Made by a program: the position numbers and the translations under genes
Origin: Hericium rajendrae
Lineage: Eukaryota; Basidiomycota; Agaricomycetes; Russulales; Hericiaceae
Length of the DNA stretch: 64,000 bases
Reading direction: 5' to 3'
NCBI GenBank assembly: GCA_033439255.1
Contig: CM065878.1
Location: forward strand, 1-64,000
The notes under the pieces: generated by a model
The model's input: the letters and a program-made list of their open reading frames with translations, nothing else
What the model was told of the DNA's origin: nothing
Databases searched by the model: none
In this document: positions 32,201-41,344 of the stretch, one piece after another
Layout: each line of letters starts with the position of its first letter
Position numbering within the stretch: position 1 is the stretch's first letter

Positions 32201-32836
32201 TGCTCATGAGACGTCAAGAGCAGGATGCCGCAGAAGAGCCGCGTGCCAAGAAGGTACCACTTCTCATACGATCCCACGGCATGGGTCACTGACTGCAGAG
32301 TTGTGTCCAGAGGGGGAATGGCTTGACGCAGTCGTCTGACACTGGCAAGAAGCGTCGCCGTGGAGATGAAGTGGAAGGGCAGCCAGCCCCCAAACGTAAC
32401 AAGAATCACATGCAGGCAGACATTACCTCTGCCAACATCCTTGAGGTGCCCTGTCAACCAAAGCCCAGCCAACGGGTCCTTGAGTTTGTTGTCATCCCTT
32501 GCTATGTTTATTTGGTACTAACAGCAAGGCAGGGCGATGGCGCAGGATGCTTTGAAGGCAAAACGGGGTAAGGCCAAGGCAGCTGGTCCTGTTCGGAAGA
32601 GTGTGGCAGGACCTAGTGGCATGAATCCCGTGGGAATGATCGATGTTCCTGCTGCTGGATCAAGCCGCGGGATTAGTACGGAAGAGCTCGAACGATCTGC
32701 AAGAAGGAAGGGGTGCCCTCTGGAGGTGGTTATTGAGATCCCAGCACTGCGAAAGAAACCCGCTGCACGAACGACCGGTGATAAAGCATCAGGCACCAGT
32801 GGGAAGGAAGGTGCTAGCAGCCACAGAAGGCGTTAG
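29254..32836 (+). CDS. Gene A, remaining exons: conserved domain, acidic region and micro-exon ladder
   Basis: The first exon reads MEGYAALAQEWSESGPPVEV and, after an intron, VKYIKDFSKEMFRHCGMTLI, VMSAHVNSKG and DHDYTNNLIPDKKGFTD. GPP-EVQ plus CGM is typical of an unknown Agaricomycete family. Later exons give PVLLPMDEWKVLDRTTQQKF and YLPDGWDTWHHPSKWTVKMM. Then comes a Pro/Ala run built on CCGCGG repeats, an acidic run (EDEEQEQEQDPEEELEGKEE), and a second LPEGWDTKWGGWSFQKEW block at 31320-31400. From 31769 five phase-0 exons of 72-78 nt each end in PAPK or AKK. The last exon ends SSHRRR. Frames around 31560-31640 do not join simply, so an intron or a lesion is there. The N-terminal exons lie at 13243-13795, across the nested element. 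The phase at the junction is off by one base by my reading. Possibly a chromatin-associated protein; function unknown. Confidence 0.6.
31769..32400 (+). repeat. Tandem exon-intron modules in gene A (136-138 bp)
   Basis: Exons 31769-31846, 31905-31982, 32043-32114, 32179-32253 and one from 32299 all start in phase 0. They are 24-26 codons long and close with EEPAPK, QPPAKK, QEPAPK, EEPRAKK and GQPAPK. Exon starts are 136, 138, 136 and 120 bases apart, so exon plus intron was amplified as one unit. The introns carry CCGCGG or decayed CCCACGGCAT words. Confidence 0.75.
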
Positions 32837-33157
32837 TATGGGCACCGACCACGGTGATATCCCGCGGTTTCAACTCCACGGGAACAGATACTGGTGTGGT
32901 TTCAACACTGCATAGAGGCTTCCATACAAAATTACTGGACATTCATGACTCCCTGAAATGATTGTTACCTTACCTCCCATCTCAATATATGTCAGTTCTG
33001 TTTGCAGAGCATCAAGACCATGATTGATTCAAAGACCATGATTAATTCAAAGATCACGATTAATTCAAGATGATGATATCGTAAATAGACATGTAAACCG
33101 ACAATCGAGTGATATGCAGAACAAAACAATTAGATGCGAGTGGAAAGCAGGTGTCAA
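32837..33157. other. Convergent spacer between gene A and gene C
   Basis: No gene. An 18-21 base phrase GACCATGATTAATTCAAAG is repeated about three times at 33010-33070. It probably holds the 3' ends of both convergent transcripts. ATCCCGCGGTTTC lies at 32858. Confidence 0.5.
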
Positions 33158-36100
33158 TTATGCATGCCTGGCACCTGCAGAGTCCTCATTGGCGCTTTCC
33201 TGCAAGTCCCGGGGGGAGTGGGAACCCGCGGCACCAGCGGCACCATTGGACTCCTGGGAGGCCGGACTCTGACCACCACCCGCGGCACCACTGCCAGACG
33301 GACAGGGCGTCAATGACTGACGGGAAGCCCACCCGAAGCCGAGGGTCAATGCCTTGTTCGGAGCTGGAGAGGCTGCTATAGTTGGGAGCTGACCGCCATC
33401 TGATGTGGACTGAGGGAGCCTCTCCGCATGAGTAGCAGTCAGTCTAGCGAGTTCAGCTCGCATTTCACCTCCTGCAGCCCGTTCCGCGGCTACCTCCTCC
33501 CTCATGCGACCCAAGTCATTCTGCAGCATCTCGCGGTAAGACTCCAGCAGGTCCTGCTTGAGCTGGCTTTGGCCATCCTGCATTGTCTTCTGGAAGTGGT
33601 TTCCCACTTCCTCGAGAACCGCGGGGTCGATCGTCTTTGACTTCCCCTCTACGTCCGCCATCCGGTGCTCCATGCGCTTCATGTCGTTGAAGTGGGCCGT
33701 GTTGATGCAGTCCATGCGGGCATCGATGTCCTTGAATCTCGTGGCCATCGCGGTCTTGTGGTCGTCAATGTCATACGTCAGCTTCGCAAACTTTGGCTCC
33801 ATCCCGCGGAGCTGCTCGATAACACCGCCTTGGGTGCGAACCTCCATGATGAGGTGCTCCATTCGGGAGACAAGGCCATCATACTCTGTGCAAGATACCA
33901 CGGGTTGGGATCCTGCGGGAGCCAAGGACGTCGATGCCGTGGGATCTTGCGAAGCAGCGGATGCCACGCCAGCCGGCATGTGGTTGGGAGGCGGCGGCAG
34001 GTGCTCGAACCCAGGAGGAAGGGGTGGAAGAGGGCCTTGACCATGACAAATGAGGACATCCCAGAGCTCGGGTGTGGTGTAGTTGACCACCCCCACTTGT
34101 GACACCATAGGGTCGGAGGGAGCACTTCTTCTTGCCGGCGGTGCACAGGAGGCAGGCAGACCCCACTCCTGGGTAGGAGCACAGTTCCTTTTTGCCGTGC
34201 GCAATACAGTTCCCACAAGGACTCAGCTGGCAACACTGGTCAGTGTCGTGGAATGGAAACAGCGAAGGGATGTACCTTCACTGCTTTGGCAGCCAGTCAG
34301 AACTGGAGTTCAGCCTCGTTCAGCTGGCTGTCGCTGTACCGCTTTGTCTTGTCCTTGACCTCATTCTGCTACTCCTAATATCAGCCTCGCAAGACTTTTA
34401 GAGTATGACTTTCCACTACCTTCTGAGCAGTATCCGCGGGAGGGGCCTGTGATATGCCGCGGGATAAGGGCTGAGTGTGTGCAAACAACGGTCAGCAATG
34501 ATCATTGCTCACCTTACTCCGAAGCACCTTCTGCACTGTCTCTTGTGGTGATGCACGCTGCTTCCCTTTGTCCTTCTGTTCATGACAGGATCAGTCCTGG
34601 TCAACAATGCAACAATGCCACTCACATTTACGATGGGGATCTCCGCCTCTGTTTCAACAGGCTTTGCTGCCTGCTTACCTTTCTGCTTCTGTAAATGGTG
34701 GACCAAGTCAATTTGTGTCATCCTGATATTTGAAATACTAAGTACCTTGGTGGGAGGAGCATCACCCTGATTGTCAGGCGATGCTACCCGCTTTGTGTTC
34801 TTGCCCTTCTAGATTCCACGGCATTGGTGTCTACACCTCAAGGCATCGAGAGGTACTTACCTTGCTTGATGGTAATTCGGGCTCTGCTGCCTGGCTAGTA
34901 GGGCCCTTTACCCTTTGACGCTGCACAGCAGATGTTATGGTCAGCAGTGCAATCATCTTTGAAGGTGGGGCATCACCTTGGCCAAAGGCTCATCGTCGTC
35001 ATCATCGTCGTCATCCTCGGTGGCGGCGGCATCCTTGTCCTCCTCGTCCTGGTGCTCCTCTTCATTCCGGACCTTGTCTTCATGCTCGTTCTCCTCGCCC
35101 TCAGCCATATCTTCGTCTATTGTGGCAGGCGGCTTGCTTCTGCGTGTCTGGAACCCGCGGGATCAGTGCACGGCACAAAATAGTTGTGGCTGCAGCTTAC
35201 TTTCTTAGCCGGCATGGGCTCCTCATCCTCCTCCTCGTCCTCAGTGGGAACGAGGGCCGGCATCTTGTACACCCTCTTCTTCGGCCGAGAGGTCCCCTGG
35301 CCACTAGGTCCAGCATTCACCTCATCCTTCTTGGTCGACTGGGTGGGCTTGCTGCAGGCACGCTTCCGGCCCTGCTCCATCATCGTGTTGGTCTCCTCGT
35401 CCGAGTTCGCATGCTTGTGGCTCTGCCGGGTGTCGAGTTCCACGAAATCCAGCTTCTTCTGCGTTTTGGGCTGACGGCACGGTGGGGCGGGATCCAGTGC
35501 TGTGCGTGGTGCGGGGGTGGTGCGTGCAGGGCATCCCCGGCGTGCGGTGGGTGCCGCGGTTTCCGCGGGTGCCGCAGGTGCCGCAGGTGCTGCAGGTGTC
35601 GCGGGTGCTGCGGGTGCCGCGGGTGCCACGGGTGCTGCGGGTGCCACGGGTGCCGCGGGTGTCGTCCGGGCTGGAGGTATCCCGCGTGTCATGCGCCCAG
35701 CGGGTGCCGAGGGTGACACGGTTTCCGTGGGTGCCGCAGGTGCTGCAGGTGTCGCGGGTGCTGCGGGTGCTGTGGGTGCCGAGGATGCCGCGGGTGCCGC
35801 GGGTGCATTTGTGCTCTCAGGAGGAGGCCTCGCTGTTGCTGGAGGCGGGGTTGCTGTGGAGGCTTGGGCACCGGTGGGGACCACAGGCCTGTCTACCACA
35901 GGGCCAGGTGGATGGTGGGGCGCTGCTTGTGGAGCAGAAGGGATATCAGAAAATGTTAAAAACAAAAGAAATATGCTGGAATGAAAAATACCTAAGTGTG
36001 CCCACCAGATACCTGAGCCATCCGGCTGCCCCGCGGGACCCGCCGCCTCTTCCATCGTGGCCCAAATACGAACCCAAGCCTTGCATGGCTCAATACGCGG

Positions 36101-36452
36101 ATCATCTTCGTAGACATCACGGATGCGGATGGGACGATTTTGTTCCTTGGCTTTTTGGCTTTCGGCCACATAGCTGAGAAACAAGGCCGAGAGGCCACAA
36201 TGATCACCGGCAATCATGATCTTTTTCATGCCGGCATGTACCTCACGCTGTCGGTGTGCGCACGGTAAGAAGAAAGTAGTCGTAAAAAATCAGTTGAAGG
36301 TAGCATACAACGTGGTTCTCCAGAAGGGCAGTCCAAGCGGCCACATCTGGGTTGTCCTGTTGCTTGTAACAAGCGATGGCCTGTGCCACGTATGCAACCC
36401 GCACGACGTGCTGGATCTGCAAGGGGGTCAGAGTGCGTTCTGGAGTGGACAT
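33158..36452 (-). CDS. Gene C, unknown multi-exon protein with Zn2Cys6-like cluster and coiled coil
   Basis: The start MSTPERTLTPLQIQHVVRVA (exon 1) continues to ENHV. An intron leads to REVHAGMKKIMIAGDHCGLS, AKEQNRPIRIRDVYEDDPRI and ACKAW-like text. Next is a long Pro/Ala/Thr region coded by GCGGGTGCC-type repeats (35540-35810), then basic and acidic text (KKRVYKMPALVPTEDEEEDE). Four phase-0 micro-exons of 20-21 codons follow (34405-34925). A cysteine cluster at about 34090-34210 reads CGNCIAHGKKELC in one phase and CLLCTAGKKKC in the next, together C-x2-C-x7-C and C-x2-C-x6-C, like a fungal Zn2Cys6 DNA-binding cluster but with a phase change between the halves (lesion or mis-read intron). 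The C terminus is a long coiled coil (MEHLIMEVRTQGGVIEQLRG to MREEVAAERAAGGEMRAELA). It is divergent from gene D. Function unknown; a DNA-binding accessory protein is plausible. Confidence 0.6.
34405..34925 (-). repeat. Micro-exon ladder in gene C (20-21 codons each)
   Basis: Four exons read RQRVKGPTSQAAEPELPSSK, KGKNTKRVASPDNQGDAPPT, KQKGKQAAKPVETEAEIPIV and KDKGKQRASPQETVQKVLRS. They measure 60, 63, 63 and 63 nt, all phase 0. They are separated by GT-AG introns of about 50-60 nt, with a longer one after the last. The repeated K-x-KGK opening shows they arose by duplication. A DNA-level match between units is weak, so the expansion is old. Confidence 0.65.
35540..35815 (-). repeat. GCGGGTGCC-type minisatellite coding Pro/Ala in gene C
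   Basis: Nine- and fifteen-base units such as CCGCGGGTGCTGCGGGTG run in frame as APAAPAAPATPAAPA on the minus strand. There are two blocks (35550-35680 and 35725-35810), split by a Thr/Arg-rich linker. CCGCGG and its one-base variants are the core of most units. Confidence 0.8.
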
Positions 36453-36640
36453 TGTAAAGAGAGCAAACTGAGCAGATAGCAATGGGGAGTGGATGTGGAC
36501 AGAAGAGATCAGATGCGACGGAGTTCACCGCGTCGTGTTGACTTGTGCCGCGTCTCTGACAGCTGATCACGTGATCTCGATCGGGTAATCCGTGGCTCGC
36601 CACGTCAACACGCAAACTACCTAATCTGGTCAACTTGTTG
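36453..36640. promoter_or_regulatory. 188-bp bidirectional promoter of genes C and D with palindromic E-box
   Basis: The two start codons face away from each other across 188 bases. The spacer holds GATCACGTGATC at 36565-36576, a perfect 12-base palindrome centred on a CACGTG E-box (the bHLH type of site), and two CCACGTCAACACG-like copies nearby. No TATA box is clear. Confidence 0.45.
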
Positions 36641-37777
36641 ATGAATTCCAACTTTGATCTCTCTCTCTTCGACGGGCTGTACACCATCCCGAAGGAAGAA
36701 TCCCTGTCTCCTTTCATGCCAGTAGACGACTTGCCACCTTCTCGTGGTCCCGACACCAGCAATGCGAGCAGGGTGAATGCTCCAGACGATGACGATTGGG
36801 CGGCGATGTTGGAGGATGCCCCGGACATGTTGTGGGCTCCTGCGAAAAATGAAAACCAGGCCCAGGAGCCTGTTGATTTGATGGAAGAACTCGACATACT
36901 GCTCGCCAATGGCCCACAGAATGCCGCGGCAAACACAATGTCCATAGATAGGCCAACCAAGGACTAGATCCCGCGGGATGCTCATTGCCTCCAAACTGGG
37001 ACCCTTACGTCCAACAGATCAGGAGAGAGAAGTCATCATCATTCCAGACTCTGATGAAGACAGGCCAAAGAAAAAGGTATGTCTCCTGCATTCATCAATC
37101 ATGCTGGCACCAAAATTCTTCAACAGCGGAAGACTGCTCCAGCAGGCAGCGAAGCCGCGGTAGGTGGTTGTTTGGATATCATGACGACCCTCGTACTGAT
37201 GGAGGTCCTTCAGGTCAAGGGTGGCAATACCACAGCAGTAGGGGCCGTTATTGAGACTACATAATCAGTCTTAACACTGACTCACAGGGCTCATCTTCAT
37301 GCCGCGGCAATCCGTTGCCATCTAACAGCAAGGGCAAGGCTGTAGACCAAGGCTCCAATGCACCGGTAAGAAAATATGGACTATGTGATGATTGGGTCTC
37401 ATAGACATTTAGGGTTTCTGGACCACGAATATTGGTCCCAAGGGGGATCCAGAGGCCCGACAGGCCGCGTTGTCCACGATGGTAAATTATGATTTATGTG
37501 ATTGAAGGTTGACCATTCACTCTCCATCTAGACAGATCTGGAGAGGAGTCTCCCACCCCTGGACCAGCCATTTTTGAATACCGGTGAAGTTGGACACCCG
37601 GCAGCGGTCATCATGCAGTCCGCCATTAGTTTGATGGCTTCCCAGAGGGACAATGCGGTGCGAAGCAGCAAGAGGTTTCAGGACATGATTGACATCCACC
37701 AGAAGGTAGAGGAATCATTGGAGCACTTGAAGGATCAGTATTTTGCATGGCGCGAGGATCGTCGTTGGGATCATTAA
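36641..37777 (+). CDS. Gene D, unknown acidic protein with helical C terminus
   Basis: ATG at 36641 gives MNSNFDLSLFDGLYTIPKEE, then PDDDDWAAMLEDAPDMLWAP and LMEELDILLANGPQNAAANT. Exons further on read TDQEREVIIIPDSDEDRPKK (with a possible SUMO-interaction look: VIIIPDSD), RKTAPAGSEAA, and SNSKGKAVDQGSNAP. The final exon has SAISLMASQRDNAVRSSKRF and VEESLEHLKDQYFAWREDRR before TAA at 37777. The exon after 36967 (a TAG follows PTKD) needs a splice that I could not fix exactly. Acidic-hydrophobic segments resemble activation-like regions, but this is inference. It is the last gene before the right inverted repeat. Confidence 0.5.
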
Positions 37778-38320
37778 TCAATGTGCTGTAGGATCCTGAT
37801 CTGTGATGGACAATATTCAAGCATCATAGGAAATGGTGGTAGTAGACACTGTTTGATCCAAACGCTGTGCATGATCGCAGTCCAGAGCCAATTGTGAAAA
37901 TGATGAATGAGTCCTTAGCAGTGTACCAGACTGGGGCATGACCCTTGGCTTATGGGTCGACTCATAAGAGTAGAGGCAATCATGAAGGTCAGAAACAGCC
38001 CTTGTTCGAGATACCCCGGGATTGGTAGATAAGAACACGAGCGAGGTTGCTGCATGCAGGGGGGGAATCGTGCATTTGCCGCTGCCCCTGCACATGCACG
38101 GAAACGGGCGGCCTGAGGAAAGGGACGGAATTGTGATGCTGCAGCACATCACGAAAACATCCTAAAGCAAATGGTGGCTCGTTTGTCCCAAGACCTGCAA
38201 GCACTGTGGCCTTGTCCCTGCCGGTCACGGACGAGTCGGCAAGCATGGAGGGGGTTCGGGTCTTGGTGGTGGTCTGCAGCACCACAGAATCAACTTCGAT
38301 AAATACCATCCTGGTGTGAT
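37778..38320. other. Spacer before the right arm
   Basis: No coding sequence supported. A CACATGCACGG/GCATGCAGGG-rich patch lies at 38050-38105. Confidence 0.4.
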
Positions 38321-38332
38321 GTGTGCTACAAC

Positions 38333-38590
38333 ACGGGTTCAGCAAGGTACTCGGTAACGGCCAGCTGCCCAATCTTCCTGGAACCCACCCAGACATCACC
38401 CTTCCCCTACCCGCAGCAATTGGGTTGTCCCCCCAACCCTATGGCCCACGGAACCTATGGCCCGCGGAATGGGGTGGCTCTGGAGGCAAAGAAGCCCACC
38501 ATGCATGATATGACATTATCTAAATTTTCGATGTGCTGCAGCACACATTCAGCAAGGTGCTCGGTAACGGCCAGCTCCCCAACCTACACC
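38333..38590 (+). pseudogene. Possible fragments of a ribosomal protein uL15 gene, twice
   Basis: [14 protein letters not shown] is encoded at about 38336-38380, and the same stretch, truncated, lies at about 38546-38585 (TCAGCAAGGTGCTCGGTAAC). Eukaryotic uL15 (yeast RPL28) has YFKVLGKGRLPNIP-like text. The match is only about 14 residues, so the assignment is tentative. The two copies lie in a direct repeat 210 bases apart next to the 30-bp array, in the same setting as the uS3 pieces of the left side. Confidence 0.4.
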
Positions 38591-39260
38591 CACCCCTTAC
38601 CCACGGCAGGTGGGGTTGTCCTTGCCTTACCGGCGGACCAGGAGCAGCCTGCTGCACTCTGATTTATGTCTCCATCATGTCGCACTTGTCTCATTAGGTT
38701 CCATTGTATCTCACAGGATATATCAATCACCGGCGGCGGCTGAGGAGCCTACGTACCAGGCGGCTGACCCCGCATTTGAGCAGCCAGCTGCCTACCAGGA
38801 GCAGCCTGCTGCGTTCTAATTTATGTTTCCATCATGTCGCACTTGTCTCATTAGATTCCATTGTATCTCACAGGATATATCAATCACCGGCGGCGGCTGA
38901 TTACCTGTGGGAGGTGGGTTGTCCCTGCCTTATCCGCGGGAGGTGGGCTGTCCCTGCCTTACCCGCGGCAGGTGGGGTTGTCCCTGCCTTACCCGCAGCA
39001 GGTGGGGTTGTCCTTGCCTTGGCAGGTGGGCGGCAAGTGGGTTGTCCCTGCCTTAGCTGTCCCTGCCTTACCCGCAGCAGGTGGGGTTGTCCCTGCCTTA
39101 CCCACGGCAAGTGGGTTGTCCCTGCCTTACCCGCGGCAGGTGGGGTTGTCCCTGCCTTACCCGCGGCAGGTGGGGTTGTCCTTGCCTTGGCAGGTGGGCG
39201 GCAAGTGGGTTGTCCCTGCCTTATCCGGGGCAGGTGGGTTGTCCCTGCCTTACCCACGGA
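38580..39260 (-). repeat. 30-bp tandem array in the right arm
   Basis: About fourteen units of TGTCCCTGCCTTACCCGCGG followed by CAGGTGGGT. A block of about 180 bases inside it (38960-39040 against 39125-39215) is duplicated, including the CTTGGCAGGTGGGCGGCAAG variant. It is the reverse complement of the left array, with more copies. Confidence 0.85.
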
Positions 39261-40275
39261 CCAGGAGCAGCCTGCTGCGTTCTAATTTATGTTTCCATGA
39301 TGTCGCACTTGTCTCATTAGGTTCCAAAATTCATGCAATTCCATTGTATCTCATGGAATATATTAACACGGTATCACCCACCTTCACCCCAGTAACGAGC
39401 ATGCACTGTGGTATCATAAGAGAACTGGCCTGTCAATGACCCAATGGACATTGGAGGACGGGCCGGTGAATGATGAATGAACAGTGGTGTTATGAGAGGA
39501 TGGGCTGGTCAATGATCCAATGGACGTTGGAGGACGGGCCGGTGAATGATGAATGTACAGCGGTATTGTAAGAGGACCGGCCGGCCAATGACCCAATGGA
39601 TGTTGGAGGACGGGCCGAGCAATTGACAACCTGCGGGATGGAATGGGACGGTCAATGATCCAATGGACGTCAGAGGACAGGCCGGTGAATGATGAATGTA
39701 CAGCGGTGTTGTAAGAGGACCGGCCAGCCAATGATCCAATGGACGTTGGAGGACGGGCCAGTCAATGATGAATGTACAGTGGTATTATAGAAGGACCGGC
39801 CGGCCAATGACCCAATGGATGTTGGAGGACGGGCCGAGCAATTGACAACCCGCAGGATGGAATGGGCCGGTCAATGATCCAATGGACGTCAGAGGACAGG
39901 CCGGTGAATGATGAATGTACAGTGGTATTGTAAGAGAACCGGCCCGTCAATGATGCATTGGTATATACTACAGGCCCATCAATGGGAAATGGATAGTAGA
40001 TACTTCATGAGTACGGGCCAGCCAATGACCTCCCACCACATCCAGTGGGCCAGACAATGACCCATTGGTACATAGTGAACCAGGCCAGTCAATGATAAAT
40101 AGACACTACAGATTAAATGACCAGAGGCCAGACAATGACTTATTGGTACATAAGGGGAGCAGGCCTGTCATTGAGTAACTGCTACATTGTGACCGACGGG
40201 CCGGTGCGGGATGGCCAATCAACAATGGCACTTTGTCAGGTTCGCCTGGCATTACCTCAATGCACTAAGTGACTG
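38820..40275 (-). repeat. Right terminal inverted repeat arm of the giant element
   Basis: Reverse complement of 2356-4350. The outermost CACTAAGTGACTG ends at 40275. It contains the inverted TCATTGAC/GGCC array (39430-40200), read here as GGGCCGGTGAATGATGAATG and similar, and the shared segment with CACCCACCTTCACCCCAGTA at about 39377-39396. An open frame crossing the outer end at 40211-40558 is accidental. Confidence 0.8.
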
Positions 40276-40600
40276 TTTCATGTGGTTGCCGGGCATTGTG
40301 ACCTCGCTCGCAACTCCGCTATTTAAGGCTCGCGCGATGCACGACCTCTCTTTCTTCCCAACCACTATCTTCCGCATTGCTCGGTATTGCTTGTTGTTAC
40401 TCTTCTACATTGTTGTGAGTGTAACATTATTATTTTTATTTGTTATCTTTGTCTTTATTATTGATCTCTTTTATACTTCAGGTATGTTTTTCTTCTATAT
40501 TAAGCTTGGTATGTTCCTTTCATTTTATGATATTATTTGTATTATGTTACAGCACTAATATTTCTCTATCTTAGATCTGTATCTTGCTTTTTGTACTCTT
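40276..40600 (+). repeat. Probable R1 leader region, right half of the copy split by the giant element
   Basis: A TATA-like CTATTTAAGG at 40319-40328 is followed by CTCGCGCGATG, a C/T-rich leader and a GTGAGT donor at about 40413. The R1 leader at 56305-56530 has the same order (TATATAAGG, CTCGTGCGACG, C/T-rich leader, GGTAAGC). Similarity is partial, so the match is probable rather than certain. The giant element would then have inserted about 45 bases upstream of this box. Confidence 0.45.
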
Positions 40601-41340
40601 TGTAAGTTTTAAAGGTTAGTATAAATAGTTTTAGGTTACTTTGAATTTGTGAGAATTTCTAGATCAGCTATATCTTTGTTTATTAGATATTATGTATTAG
40701 ATAGCTTTTAATAAAAATCAACTTTGATCCTTGTTTCTCAACTTGTCTGTTGTTTTTAGGTGTATAATTAATGATAAAACAAACTATTGACATGGGTTAT
40801 TTTGTTCTGACTAGCAGCAATTACTGCTACTTGGATGGCAATTGATGGCAATTGATGGCAATTGCCACATATTTGGCATAAGAAAAGTTGTTCAAATAGA
40901 TATAAGCATGCCTGAAATTATATAGAAACACTATAATTTGATAGGTTATAAGTAGATAATTGGGTTCCAAATAACTGCCAAAAATGTGGCAAAGAATTTG
41001 AGGAGGTTCTCCAATTGCTACAATGACTAAAGTTATTGCCCAAAAGGTCTCAATTTGTGGCAAGTTGTGGCAATTGACATGAATTGAGAGATAATTAGCA
41101 CATGGGGTTTTTTCTGATGCGATGTCATGGCCAAGCAGGGCAGGTGGCTATCAGATGCCTTTTTGACTTACTGGAGAAAAATTCAGAGCATACTTCCTTC
41201 CTTCATTTCACAGGCCTTTTCAGTTTCAGAGCATAGTTGTTTGCATTCTGTCATGAATGATTTCGAGCATAGTCTGGATTCTTAATACAGAATGCCCATT
41301 TTGTGATCTTTCACATGGAGCCTGGTGTGGGGTGGCTTGG
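40601..41340. other. AT-rich spacer
   Basis: No gene. A short tandem repeat of ATGGCAATTG lies at about 40833-40863. Scattered TGGCAA words continue to 41075. Confidence 0.5.
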
Positions 41341-41344
41341 GGGT

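Larger units (their letters stand above)
2356..40275. mobile_element. Giant (about 37.9 kb) KDZ-type DNA element with long terminal inverted repeats
   Basis: The left end starts CAGTCACTTAGTGCATTGAG and the right end is its exact reverse complement, finishing at 40275. Inverted similarity continues inward for about 1.5-2 kb through two kinds of tandem array and a unique segment. Beyond both ends the sequence diverges at once. Inside lie a KDZ transposase, a TET/JBP dioxygenase, four or five unknown accessory genes and a second, nested KDZ element of 15.4 kb, so the element proper is about 22.5 kb. The word CCGCGG is dense from end to end except in the nested element. I could not find a clean target-site duplication: the flanks are AGTATGTT on the left and TTTCATGT on the right. 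The unit could alternatively be two neighbouring inverted copies of a shorter element, but the single-copy terminal 13-mer at each outer edge favours one unit. Confidence 0.75.

Noticed and set aside
38704-39439. 192-193-residue plus-strand frames
   Set aside because: Reading through 30-bp tandem units of the right arm gives [10 protein letters not shown]-type repeats. The frame length reflects a unit divisible by three.
40211-40558. 115-residue hydrophobic frame at the right border
   Set aside because: It spans the end of the giant element and the AT-rich R1 leader. The Phe/Leu/Ile-rich text comes from T-rich DNA.
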